IMG/VR virus record: IMGVR_UViG_3300007512_002354
Span: 1-54,584 of that record
DNA: 54,584 nt
Strand: one strand, 5' to 3'
Origin: a virus
The stretch's first letter is position 1. Each line of letters starts with the position of its first letter. A program made the translations under genes and the position numbers. The notes below the pieces were generated by a model that saw only the letters and a program-made list of their open reading frames with translations, did no database searches and had not been told where the DNA came from. Below, piece by piece: positions 14,164 through 22,424 of this stretch.

Positions 14164-15927
14164 ATGGAGCTAATACCATTACAAATAATATCTAAGGATC
14201 AAGGCGTTCCGATACCTAATGTTGCCTTCACTTTTAGTATACCTTTAATAAGTGAAAGTACAAAATTTGAAACTTCAAGAATAGAAATTAAAGAAACATA
14301 TGTTGACGAAGTATTTGTAATAGGAATTTCAGAAGAAGACGAACTTAGCCTTAATCTCTGCCTAACACCAGAAGAAACGTTAGATTCTATTGGTGGAATA
14401 GGTGTACTATGCATTGCCAAGAATATAGAAAGATCTAATACTAAGATAGAGATCTTATGTCATCCAATATTTAGAGTAAAAGTCAATAAACTTTTTGCTA
14501 AATCAAGCAATCTTTCTGTTGAATTTACACGCTTGCAAGACGCATTCTTGCCAGGCGAACATAGCCTTGCTGCAGATCTTAAACAACTAATTGTACATAT
14601 GGTTGTTAATAAGAATCTTGTAACAGAAAGAGTAAAGCAAAGAATAGAAGCAGCTAATGATTTAATTAAGATAACTAATCTTTTAGCTGCATCATTGTCT
14701 TTAACTAATACTGAAAAAAATATATACATACAAACTGAAAATAATATAGAAAGAATAAATATTATTATTCAGAAATTAATTTACAGACTCAATAGAGATA
14801 AAGATAACAAGTTAAAGAAAAAGAAATCTCAAAATATAAATCTAGATACTCTGAAGCCTTTTCTTGAACAAATTATTGCTCAACAAGATCATGAAGAAAA
14901 TGGGTTCCAAATCTTAGATGAAGAAAATGATAACTCTTCTCAAATCCCTCATCACATCCTAAAAAGAATTAAGAAAGAAAGAGATCGTTTAGAAACTCTT
15001 CCTCCCCAATCTCTTGAGTACCAAACGGTAATGGAATACCTGTCATGGATTAATGATATCCCATGGACAAAGTATTCTTACAAAGAATTAGAGTTAAAAA
15101 AACTAACCGCTATACTCGATGAGACACACTATGGGTTAGCTGATGTTAAAGAACACATCTTAGAACACATGACTATAGAACACATAACTAAATCATCAAA
15201 AGGATCTGTATTGTGTTTTATAGGGCCGCCAGGGACTGGAAAGACCAGTATAGCTAAACAAATTGCTAAGGCTACCAACCGATCAATTATTAAAATTGCA
15301 CTCGGAGGCATGCATGATGAATCAGAAATCAGAGGTCACAGACGCACATATGTGGCAGCTCGGCCTGGAAGAATAATTGTTGGACTCAAAGATGCAGAAA
15401 CTATGGATCCTCTTTTTCTTCTAGACGAAGTTGATAAAATGGATAGCAAAAGAGGAGATCCAACTTCTGCTTTACTAGAACTTTTAGATCCAGAACAAAA
15501 TCCAGAATTTATTGACAGGTATATCGAAATACCAGTTGACTTATCAAGAGCAATGTTTATTTGCACTGCAAATTACATTGAAAATATACCGCCACCATTA
15601 TTAGACAGATTAGAACTAATAACATTTAGAGAATATAAAAAGGCGGAACGATTAATAATCTTAAGAGATTTTTTAATACCTAATATTAAAGAATCCTATC
15701 AATTAAACGAGGCAAATATTACGATTACAGATGAAGCTATCGATTACATAGCAAAAACAGTATCAATTAGAAGTATTGAAAAGCTTATGAAGAAATTATT
15801 TAGAAAAGCAGCAGTAAGAATATTTGTGAGAGATGAAGAATCAGTTATTATTGATGCTAATTTTGTCAAATCAACGACAAGTGTAGAAGACCTTACCTTA
15901 GAGAAAAAAATAGGATTCACTCATTAA
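14164..15927 (+). CDS. Lon-like AAA+ ATPase lacking the protease domain
   Basis: The 587-aa protein has a Lon N-terminal substrate domain (MELIPLQIISKDQGVPIPN...), a helical linker, then a full AAA+ module: Walker A GPPGTGKTS, the Lon signature GGMHDESEIRGHRRTYV, Walker B LFLLDEVDKM, sensor-1 FICTANYIE, Arg-finger LLDRLE and a sensor-2-like SIRSIEKLMKK. Bacterial Lon is near 780 aa; here the chain stops just where the Ser-Lys protease domain should start, and the sequence after the stop does not continue it. It may unfold proteins for another protease, remodel complexes, or poison host Lon hexamers. Start 14164 is set by GGGGAG 5-6 bases upstream. Confidence 0.88.
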   Translation: MELIPLQIISKDQGVPIPNVAFTFSIPLISESTKFETSRIEIKETYVDEVFVIGISEEDELSLNLCLTPEETLDSIGGIGVLCIAKNIERSNTKIEILCHPIFRVKVNKLFAKSSNLSVEFTRLQDAFLPGEHSLAADLKQLIVHMVVNKNLVTERVKQRIEAANDLIKITNLLAASLSLTNTEKNIYIQTENNIERINIIIQKLIYRLNRDKDNKLKKKKSQNINLDTLKPFLEQIIAQQDHEENGFQILDEENDNSSQIPHHILKRIKKERDRLETLPPQSLEYQTVMEYLSWINDIPWTKYSYKELELKKLTAILDETHYGLADVKEHILEHMTIEHITKSSKGSVLCFIGPPGTGKTSIAKQIAKATNRSIIKIALGGMHDESEIRGHRRTYVAARPGRIIVGLKDAETMDPLFLLDEVDKMDSKRGDPTSALLELLDPEQNPEFIDRYIEIPVDLSRAMFICTANYIENIPPPLLDRLELITFREYKKAERLIILRDFLIPNIKESYQLNEANITITDEAIDYIAKTVSIRSIEKLMKKLFRKAAVRIFVRDEESVIIDANFVKSTTSVEDLTLEKKIGFTH

Positions 15928-15939
15928 ACTGGAGTGAGT

Positions 15940-16887
15940 ATGATAAGGAAAATTCCTTATAATAAAAATGCGATCCCTCATATCGCCAATATAATTAATA
16001 TACATTCTAACATGTCTATTATTAATTCAATTAATGAGTACAAACCTCTATTTGCTGGTGGATACCCAATGGCACTTCTGTTCGCACCGCGAAGAGAAAC
16101 CAACGCTTTAGAAATAGCTCCAGGATATTTCTCTGACTATGATATGTATTTTCAGAGTAAAAAAGATTTTGAATCTGCTTTAGAGGTTCTAAAATTTGAA
16201 TACACTGGAGAAGCGGGAAACACAAAGAAAGATTACTACATAAGTGAATCAATAAGCACTGATAATGCTGTTACACTTATTATGTCGCGTACACAACGGC
16301 TTAATCCACAGCCTGCACCCCTTGTATTACAACTTATACGAAGTAGAATCGCTCCACCTGAAGAACTACTCTCTACTTTTGATTTTACTAACTGCGCTAT
16401 TGGGTTTTCTCCTGCAGAAAAAGCTTTTTACTGCCATCGTGATACTCTTAGAGACCATCACGAGAGAACGCTAGAGATTCTAAACCCTTGGATGTTAGAT
16501 AATATAACACAAGAAAACATACAAAATATAATTGTTCAAATAGCTAGATTTATAAAGTATTCTCAAAGATGGGAATACACACTAAGTAATAAATCATTTG
16601 ACAAATTAATAGAAGTATACAATGATCACCCGAACATAGTGACTAACACTAATATTGTTTACAATGGATCTGAAACTTACAATGGACTGTCTTTCATTGC
16701 AAGGCAAAATCAAAATGTTTGGGAGGCCATTGCCCCTTTGCTCCGTGCTCATTCAAAATGGTTGTCTTTTAAAGACCAGCACGGAATTATATCTGGTAAA
16801 CCCGTTCCTTTAGAAAATAGTACTACAGAACAAAACACAGCTTCAGGAGTATTAGCTTCTGAAGTAGTATCCGACGTACCCTTTTAA
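15940..16887 (+). CDS. Nucleotidyltransferase-fold protein
   Basis: The 315-aa protein has a pol-beta-type core near its N-terminus: LFAGGYPMALLFA followed by FSDYDMYFQS (GG then D-x-D), which fits nucleotidyltransferase motifs of poly(A)-polymerase, AbiEii and similar families. The next block VTLIMSRTQ...PLVLQLIRSRI could hold the third acidic region. The rest is unrecognised. GGAG then 5 bases precede the ATG at 15940; a GTG at 15934 is less likely. It follows the Lon-like gene by 12 bases. Confidence 0.65.
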   Translation: MIRKIPYNKNAIPHIANIINIHSNMSIINSINEYKPLFAGGYPMALLFAPRRETNALEIAPGYFSDYDMYFQSKKDFESALEVLKFEYTGEAGNTKKDYYISESISTDNAVTLIMSRTQRLNPQPAPLVLQLIRSRIAPPEELLSTFDFTNCAIGFSPAEKAFYCHRDTLRDHHERTLEILNPWMLDNITQENIQNIIVQIARFIKYSQRWEYTLSNKSFDKLIEVYNDHPNIVTNTNIVYNGSETYNGLSFIARQNQNVWEAIAPLLRAHSKWLSFKDQHGIISGKPVPLENSTTEQNTASGVLASEVVSDVPF

Positions 16888-16896
16888 GGAGAAATA

Positions 16897-17085
16897 ATGA
16901 CCAATTCATTGAATATTTATGGTCTTACTGCCGACGGCTCCACTCTTCCTAACGTTCTCTTCACTTCTCGTGAAGATGCTCGCGTACATAAGCGCAAGCT
17001 CTCCGCTATGCGCAAGCATACGGACACTACGTTTAAGATTTGGCGTGTAGCTGTTAACGACAGTAATGTTACCTGGATCCGCTAG
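16897..17085 (+). CDS. Small protein with highly expressed codon use
   Basis: The 62-aa protein is not recognised. It has an exceptionally strong SD (AAGGAGAAATA) and uses CGT, CGC, CTC and AAG codons, like ssb and the Ubl gene, unlike AGA-rich neighbours. A predicted sheet-helix-sheet layout includes FTSREDARVHKRKLSAMRKH. It may be an abundant early protein. Its end abuts the convergent protease gene. Confidence 0.65.
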   Translation: MTNSLNIYGLTADGSTLPNVLFTSREDARVHKRKLSAMRKHTDTTFKIWRVAVNDSNVTWIR

Positions 17086-17835
17086 CTAGTATAGCCACAC
17101 ATTTTGAATGGGGACTACGAGAACTTGGTTTTCTTGTGGTCCCCATTCACTAACAGCTATAGCTACAGTGATACCAATAAGCTTTCCTTGTTCATTATAT
17201 ACCCCGCCACCAGAAAAGCCTGGTGCAGCAAAACCAGTTACAAACATAACCTGCTCCCCATTGTCACCCGTGAACCAGGAAACCAAACCTTTAGAAAGCC
17301 AAGGGCTTCGACCCCAAGGCATTCCAATCAGAAATACGTTATCCCCTATACTTGCATCTCTTTGAGCAATGCGAGCTGGCTTGGTTCCTTCTGGCGGATT
17401 ATCTACTTTAAAGATAGCCCAGTCAGTAACAAGACTTTCATCTAAATCTACAACCGCAGTACCAAGAGATACACATTCTGTTTCATCTATTATAGAGCAA
17501 GCATACAGATCATTAGTCCATGAGGCTATGGCTACGTGCTCTGCTGTTAATATAGTAGAACCAAATCTCTGACTTTTCATTACAATACCAGTACCAATTG
17601 CAGTTGTAGTCCCGAAAGGACCCCTGATATTAATTGAAACAGTACTTTTGAGAATTGTTCGAGGTACACTCAAGCTCTGATGTCCAACATCAATGAACTC
17701 AAATGCACTATCATGAAAGGAACTCAACTGACTTTTTGGACTGTGGCTCACATCTAAATTTAGTAGTCCTAATACTAAGCAAGAAATAGCCATTACCATT
17801 ACTGTAAAATACTTTAAACTTCGAAAGAATCTCAT
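17086..17835 (-). CDS. Membrane-anchored trypsin-like serine protease
   Basis: 249 aa: an N-terminal hydrophobic segment (about residues 8-26) acts as signal peptide or anchor, then a chymotrypsin-fold domain with the triad His in LTAEHVA, Asp in VTDWAIFKVD and Ser in APGFSGGGV. GSTILTAEH and LIGITVAI match HtrA-like core strands, but there is no PDZ domain. It would act outside the inner membrane. AAGGCGG precedes the ATG. It is reverse-oriented and faces an operator-like region. With the metzincin it makes two exported proteases in this phage. Confidence 0.88.
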   Translation of the reverse strand: MRFFRSLKYFTVMVMAISCLVLGLLNLDVSHSPKSQLSSFHDSAFEFIDVGHQSLSVPRTILKSTVSINIRGPFGTTTAIGTGIVMKSQRFGSTILTAEHVAIASWTNDLYACSIIDETECVSLGTAVVDLDESLVTDWAIFKVDNPPEGTKPARIAQRDASIGDNVFLIGMPWGRSPWLSKGLVSWFTGDNGEQVMFVTGFAAPGFSGGGVYNEQGKLIGITVAIAVSEWGPQENQVLVVPIQNVWLY

Positions 17836-17860
17836 TACAACACCGCCTTAATACAAACAT

Positions 17861-17905
17861 TACACTCTATCTAGCAACACTAAGTTACCTATAATATAGA
17901 GTGTA
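17861..17905 (+). promoter_or_regulatory. Promoter with flanking inverted repeat
   Basis: A TATAAT box lies at 17890-17895 and is embraced by TACACTCTAT (17861-17870) and its reverse complement ATAGAGTGTA (17896-17905). The -35 region is weak. The position between divergent genes at 17835 and 17925 suggests a regulated promoter; the arms may be an operator. Confidence 0.55.
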
Positions 17906-17924
17906 GCATCTCTGGAGTATAAAA

Positions 17925-18173
17925 ATGAAGCTTGTCTGTATAGATAAAGATAATTGCGGATACATCGAGTACAACTGCGAATATGAAGAGACAGAAGAAA
18001 CAATAACTTCTTGTCCTGCTTGCGGTTACGCTGCCGGTATATTTAGTGACGAATATGAACCATTATCAACCCAAGGAGAAGATGAAATAAATTACTTACT
18101 CCTCAGGGTCTATGGACTCCTACATACTGCTGAAAAAATATTTAAAAACAAAATTGATAAAGAACCTGAATAG
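17925..18173 (+). CDS. Small zinc-ribbon-like protein
   Basis: 82 aa with cysteines in CIDKDNCGY, NCEYEE and SCPACGYAAG, a rubredoxin or zinc-ribbon pattern at the N-terminal half; the rest is helical (INYLLLRVYGLLHTAEKIF). CTGGAG precedes the ATG. It is the first gene after the operator-like promoter and precedes the large 975-aa gene. Confidence 0.65.
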   Translation: MKLVCIDKDNCGYIEYNCEYEETEETITSCPACGYAAGIFSDEYEPLSTQGEDEINYLLLRVYGLLHTAEKIFKNKIDKEPE

Positions 18174-18174
18174 C

Positions 18175-18190
18175 GCTCCCTTACGGGAGC
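18175..18190 (+). terminator. TTAC-loop hairpin 3
   Basis: GCTCCC and GGGAGC enclose TTAC directly after the stop. It is followed by TGCTTTGTGAA and a second small stem (TGTGAA/TTCACA). The stem sequence differs from hairpins 1 and 2 while the loop is kept. Confidence 0.6.
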
Positions 18191-18222
18191 TGCTTTGTGA
18201 ACTTTTCACATAGGAAAACATT

Positions 18223-21150
18223 ATGCCATCTATTAATTATAATAATTTTATAGCTATTACATCATTGTATTTAACACGAGCACGACGAGATCAAGTTCGA
18301 GATGGTAATACCGAAACCAACTTAAGAATGTGGGCAGCAACGAACTTTGACCGTTGGATCAACACAAGAAGCAATAGAATACAGACTGCCCAACAATGGA
18401 GGCAGTATAATGGTGATCAAGACGATGCACATGCACGAGACGTAGCGCTACGTGATGTAAACTCTGACACCATTATAAATCCATCAGAACATTTTCACAT
18501 TATTCGATACCCATACACTCGTTTCGACAGAAACGTAAGAAACGTCTGTGAGCAACGAGATTATTATCGAAGAAGAAATGCTGATGAAACTACTCCAGCT
18601 CCAACTGATGCTGGTCACATACAAAAATTCAGTTACACTGAGCAAACAGAAAACGAACTACTTATTAGTGCGTTTCCAAAAGAAATAATAGAATACTTTG
18701 GTGAACCTATTGATTTCAGTGGAGAAGAAATATTCGGCCACCTGAAGACAGCAATAGGAGAACAATACACGGAGACGGCGGCAGGGTTAACAGCTGCTAC
18801 TTGGGAGAGCGATGCCCTGTATATTACCAACTTTACAATGGGAATCGTTACTACAAGAGAGTCTCCATATGCCAGAAGAAGAAAATTTGAAGACTGGAAA
18901 GAAGGAGATGTGCCATTAGACATAATTGCACCATTCTCTTTTCTTCCCAATAATGGACCTTTGAAAACTGCTATCTCAGCAGGAAATGAAAATACAAAAC
19001 GGAATACTGTACATTTGTCCAACCTTTATAGAGGTGGTACAACTGGATGTGTTACCCCAATAAAAAAAGAAGCAAGACTTCAGAAAATTCTAAAGGGTGG
19101 ACATATATTCTCATTTAAAATTCCAGTCATGATTCTAGATCAAGAAACAACTGAATGGAAAATAGCAAAAATGATTTGCCTTGGTACCTTTGATGAACTC
19201 CATAAGGTTCTCAAGTACAAAAGGTCGAGAGCCTTCCTTCCTGAATATATTAAAACCTTATGGGTAGACAATGGTGAAAGATGGTTAGACTGGGAAGGTT
19301 ATCAGAGAAGAATTGCAGAAAGATATGGCGACCATGTCGCCTATTGGGATGGAATTAAAACTATATGGGGTAGCAAATTACCAGAATCAGCTACCATTGC
19401 AATAAAGGTTGATGAAAACGCAACAATTATCAAGCACAATGATCTTGGCTTTCTTGGTACAGCTAAAAGTATTGACACCTCTCCAGAATACATACAATAT
19501 TCTAAAATTCATAAAGCAAAAACAGAGCTTACGGCAAAGCAAGCAAGTTTAAATAGTACGATTACTAGTTGTAATAGAACAATTCAGTCAAAAAATTCAG
19601 ATATCGAAGCCTATAAAGGGTATATTGAAAGATATGAACAAGAAGTATTAGATTTAGAAAAGCAAAGAAAAGAAGCAACATCAACAAGAGAAGGTATCTC
19701 GGGCGGTATAACCGCCATTGCAGCTGAATATGAAACAACTAAAGAGATGTGGAGTAATTTTATTGAAAATTTTGACACCAGTACTAGTGAATCAGAAATA
19801 GGACGAAAGTTCCTTGAAAATCTAGAAAAAACTGGAATCATAATTGAAGATATTTTCTACCATGACCCTTCAGTAGGCCACAGAGTTTCTGTTAAGAGCA
19901 ATCCAAAGCTTGCTTTAGATGCAAAGCTTCAGACACTAACAAATCCAGAAGAACAAAGCCGCGCAGGGCGACGAGCTAGAAGCTGCCATCTAGATAGTAT
20001 TGTTTTTAGGACAACAAAACCCTTGGTGATCAATGTAGATGCAGGTAAAGATGGGTTAGAAAAGTGTAGAAAAATAGTAGGTGGACCATATAGGGTCATA
20101 GTAAGTTCTGCTCCCAATATTAAGGTTCAACTATTACAGACAAATGCCTGCTTTGGATTACTTGAACAAAACTTCTGGATTCACCCTCATACCCCAACTC
20201 AGACATTAAGCACATACAGTAATGGATCTGGATATACAGATGAGCAAAGATGGAAATACTTTAAAGATTGCATCTTGAATGCTGAAGGTAATGCTTGTCT
20301 GGGTGAAGCTAGTCCACCTTTGTGGGATGCATTTGTATGCAACGATCCAAAAAGGGTACTGTTCGCAGCAATGACATGGTTAACCAATGCTAATTCTACA
20401 GATGCTTGGGGAAAACACTTTAAATACTTCCCAAAACTTCAAGACGTTAGACTTGATGGACAACTCGTAGATAAGGACACTGAAACAACCGAAACAGTCG
20501 AAGAGTTAATTTCAAGTGAAGAGGGAATGGAAGCTATTGCTGAACAAATGCTAACCAATCTTGAAGAACCTGATAATATTACTGAACGATTTGCAGAAGT
20601 TGCTGAGCAAGTTGCAGAAACTTGGAGAGAACTACCTGACGATGAAGCAGATGAAGCAGATGATATCGCTACAGCTACACTCATTGCGGCGCTGACTGAT
20701 GAAGATCAGTTTGAATTGATCAACCCAGTTGCCGAAGGACGTGGACTTCCACCCCTTGTTGAAGCTTTAGAGCAAGTATTGCGTACCGAAGTTGCACCAG
20801 AAGAACAAGAGCCAAATCCAGGTATTGAAGAAGCTAATGTTGGAATCGTAGCAGATGCTTGGCAGAATGCTAGAGACAGAGCAGATCAAATTGAAGAAGA
20901 TGAAGCTGTTCTATTTCCACCTGATCAAGCTCTTGATCCAACAGTAGATACTTCTGAACTAAGAGAAACCAATGACTTTGGTGAGGATTGTACTTGCGAA
21001 ACCTGTCATGAGTATAGGATGAGAGTTGGGTTACCAGCCCATCCAAGTTACGAGTATGACGAAGATCATGACCAAGAACCCCCAACACGTAGATTGAGGC
21101 ATGCAGGGTATAGCGGTTACCGCCCCTATTCGCCTCCACCTACAACTTAA
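18223..21150 (+). CDS. Large protein with possible E2/UBC-like region, coiled coil and C-terminal YRPY tail
   Basis: 975 aa, not recognised as a whole. Residues 1-420 look globular; about 430-495 form a coiled coil. Near 640-725 there is WIHPHTPTQ (H654-P-H656), then NACLGEASPPLWDAF with C692, then MTWLTNANSTDAWG. A His-Pro-x motif before a Cys-Leu-Gly and a following helix and Asn/Asp turn recall E2 conjugating enzymes, with a longer insertion than usual between HPx and Cys. Residues 740-920 are acidic; C923, C925 and C928 form a CxCxxCH knuckle; the tail ends GYRPYSPPPTT. Downstream genes encode a JAMM isopeptidase, E1-like enzyme and Ubl candidate, which supports but does not prove an E2 role. 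It might instead be a virion protein. Confidence 0.6.
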   Translation: MPSINYNNFIAITSLYLTRARRDQVRDGNTETNLRMWAATNFDRWINTRSNRIQTAQQWRQYNGDQDDAHARDVALRDVNSDTIINPSEHFHIIRYPYTRFDRNVRNVCEQRDYYRRRNADETTPAPTDAGHIQKFSYTEQTENELLISAFPKEIIEYFGEPIDFSGEEIFGHLKTAIGEQYTETAAGLTAATWESDALYITNFTMGIVTTRESPYARRRKFEDWKEGDVPLDIIAPFSFLPNNGPLKTAISAGNENTKRNTVHLSNLYRGGTTGCVTPIKKEARLQKILKGGHIFSFKIPVMILDQETTEWKIAKMICLGTFDELHKVLKYKRSRAFLPEYIKTLWVDNGERWLDWEGYQRRIAERYGDHVAYWDGIKTIWGSKLPESATIAIKVDENATIIKHNDLGFLGTAKSIDTSPEYIQYSKIHKAKTELTAKQASLNSTITSCNRTIQSKNSDIEAYKGYIERYEQEVLDLEKQRKEATSTREGISGGITAIAAEYETTKEMWSNFIENFDTSTSESEIGRKFLENLEKTGIIIEDIFYHDPSVGHRVSVKSNPKLALDAKLQTLTNPEEQSRAGRRARSCHLDSIVFRTTKPLVINVDAGKDGLEKCRKIVGGPYRVIVSSAPNIKVQLLQTNACFGLLEQNFWIHPHTPTQTLSTYSNGSGYTDEQRWKYFKDCILNAEGNACLGEASPPLWDAFVCNDPKRVLFAAMTWLTNANSTDAWGKHFKYFPKLQDVRLDGQLVDKDTETTETVEELISSEEGMEAIAEQMLTNLEEPDNITERFAEVAEQVAETWRELPDDEADEADDIATATLIAALTDEDQFELINPVAEGRGLPPLVEALEQVLRTEVAPEEQEPNPGIEEANVGIVADAWQNARDRADQIEEDEAVLFPPDQALDPTVDTSELRETNDFGEDCTCETCHEYRMRVGLPAHPSYEYDEDHDQEPPTRRLRHAGYSGYRPYSPPPTT

Positions 21151-21165
21151 ATCCACTATGAGCGG

Positions 21166-21181
21166 TGCGGCTTACGCCGCA
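21166..21181 (+). terminator. TTAC-loop hairpin 4
   Basis: TGCGGC and GCCGCA enclose TTAC, with an outer GAGC/GCTC pair of arms. It separates the 975-aa gene from the JAMM gene. CTCTGTGGGAGG follows, like the CTCTGTGAGG after hairpin 1, and supplies the next SD. Confidence 0.6.
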
Positions 21182-21201
21182 TTAGCTCTGTGGGAGGAAA
21201 A

Positions 21202-21948
21202 ATGAAACCAATTGGATCGTTAAGAATCCTCAATAGGCAGCCATGTATGCTTATTAGTCACTATGACCTATGTGCTATTCAGCATATTGTTGACCTAGCA
21301 CCTAAGGAAGCACAATGGTTTCACAGACTGGAAAGAATTGATGCTGGTTCACATACAGTTTACAGAATCTTCGGAATGTATATTCCAGAGCAATATTGTT
21401 CTGGTGCCGAAGTTGAAAGTGAACCTGAAATGATGATGAACTTCTATAAAGAACTCCGTGACGAAAATGGACAGGATGAAGCCAATGAAATTATGGCGAA
21501 CCTAACTGTCTGGTGTCACAGTCATCATAATATGGGTGTAAACCCAAGTGGACAAGACACAAAGCAATTCAGAGAACAAATCGATAATGCAAAAGAGCAA
21601 AATGTTGATCTTCCTCAAGTAATGATAATTTTCAATAAGAAAAATCAATACTATTGTCGTATTTGGGATCCAGAAAATGAAATCATGTATGAAAATGTAG
21701 ACTTAATTATTGGTAATTACGACTTCAAAGATCTTACAGAACAAACAAAAACAAAATTCAAGAAGAAGCCTGTAAAAGTATTCGCTCCAGGTAGAACGTA
21801 TAATACTGACCGCTCAGGAGTAATTGAGTGGGGTTATTCCGATGGCCTATTCAGTGGTACTGCTACCAAGCCTTCGGGCAAAGCTAAAAAAAAACAGGCG
21901 AAGCAGTCCTACAGGGCGTATCAAACTGTAGTGAAGAAGCCTTTCTAG
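21202..21948 (+). CDS. JAMM/JAB (MPN+) metallo-isopeptidase
   Basis: 248 aa. The zinc motif HSHHNMGVNPSGQD (H106, H108, S116, D119) fits HxHx7SxxD exactly. JAMM enzymes remove ubiquitin-like proteins from targets or process their C-termini. C-terminal residues from about 200 are basic, Gly/Lys-rich and end with a YRAY segment similar to the YxPY motif. GGGAGGAAAA precedes the ATG at 21202; the GTG at 21190 is inside that SD. The next genes are an unknown, an E1-like enzyme and a Ubl candidate, so it is probably the deconjugating or processing enzyme of this cassette. Phage tail-assembly JAMM proteins fused to NlpC are a different arrangement. Confidence 0.9.
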   Translation: MKPIGSLRILNRQPCMLISHYDLCAIQHIVDLAPKEAQWFHRLERIDAGSHTVYRIFGMYIPEQYCSGAEVESEPEMMMNFYKELRDENGQDEANEIMANLTVWCHSHHNMGVNPSGQDTKQFREQIDNAKEQNVDLPQVMIIFNKKNQYYCRIWDPENEIMYENVDLIIGNYDFKDLTEQTKTKFKKKPVKVFAPGRTYNTDRSGVIEWGYSDGLFSGTATKPSGKAKKKQAKQSYRAYQTVVKKPF

Positions 21949-21950
21949 GA

Positions 21951-22424
21951 ATGGTAACAGAAGCATGGGGAGCACTTATCCCCGAAGACAATGCTTCTGA
22001 AGAAATGGAAGAACTCTTAGACATAATAAATGAGAGTAATAATTCATTAGATGAAATTGAAAAGCTTACCAAGCTGCTCACAGATACTTTGACTCCTCAA
22101 GAATTTGTCATCTTTGAAACTCTTATCAATGGATCAGAAAAAGAAATCTGGGAATATGAAAACCCAGCTCAATTACTTCTCATAGATGAGCAGTCTGTAA
22201 CAGATTCAATGTGTGAGCTTAACTTATTGCTAAGTGATACCGTATTGGATATTGAAGTACTAGTTAACGCGGTAGCATGTGCTAAAGCTATTGCAGCGGG
22301 AACAAAAGAAGAAGATATCGAACCATTTATTGATATGTGGATTGAGTTCTTTAACTACAGCCTAGACGACTATGAGGAGTATACCGAGTATATCTCACAT
22401 GTTAGTAGGAGTTCAGATGGCTGA
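21951..22424 (+). CDS. Acidic helical protein inside the Ubl cassette
   Basis: 157 aa, strongly acidic and all-helical, unrecognised. It lies between the JAMM and E1-like genes with 2-base spacing upstream and an 8-base overlap downstream, so it is co-translated with them and may be an adaptor or substrate. The SD is poor (GGA directly before the ATG), consistent with coupling. Confidence 0.6.
   Translation: MVTEAWGALIPEDNASEEMEELLDIINESNNSLDEIEKLTKLLTDTLTPQEFVIFETLINGSEKEIWEYENPAQLLLIDEQSVTDSMCELNLLLSDTVLDIEVLVNAVACAKAIAAGTKEEDIEPFIDMWIEFFNYSLDDYEEYTEYISHVSRSSDG

Noticed and set aside
18633-21139. Several reverse-strand frames opposite the 975-aa gene
   Set aside because: Shadow frames of a long coding gene, with no SD, no domain pattern and Ser/Ile-rich composition.
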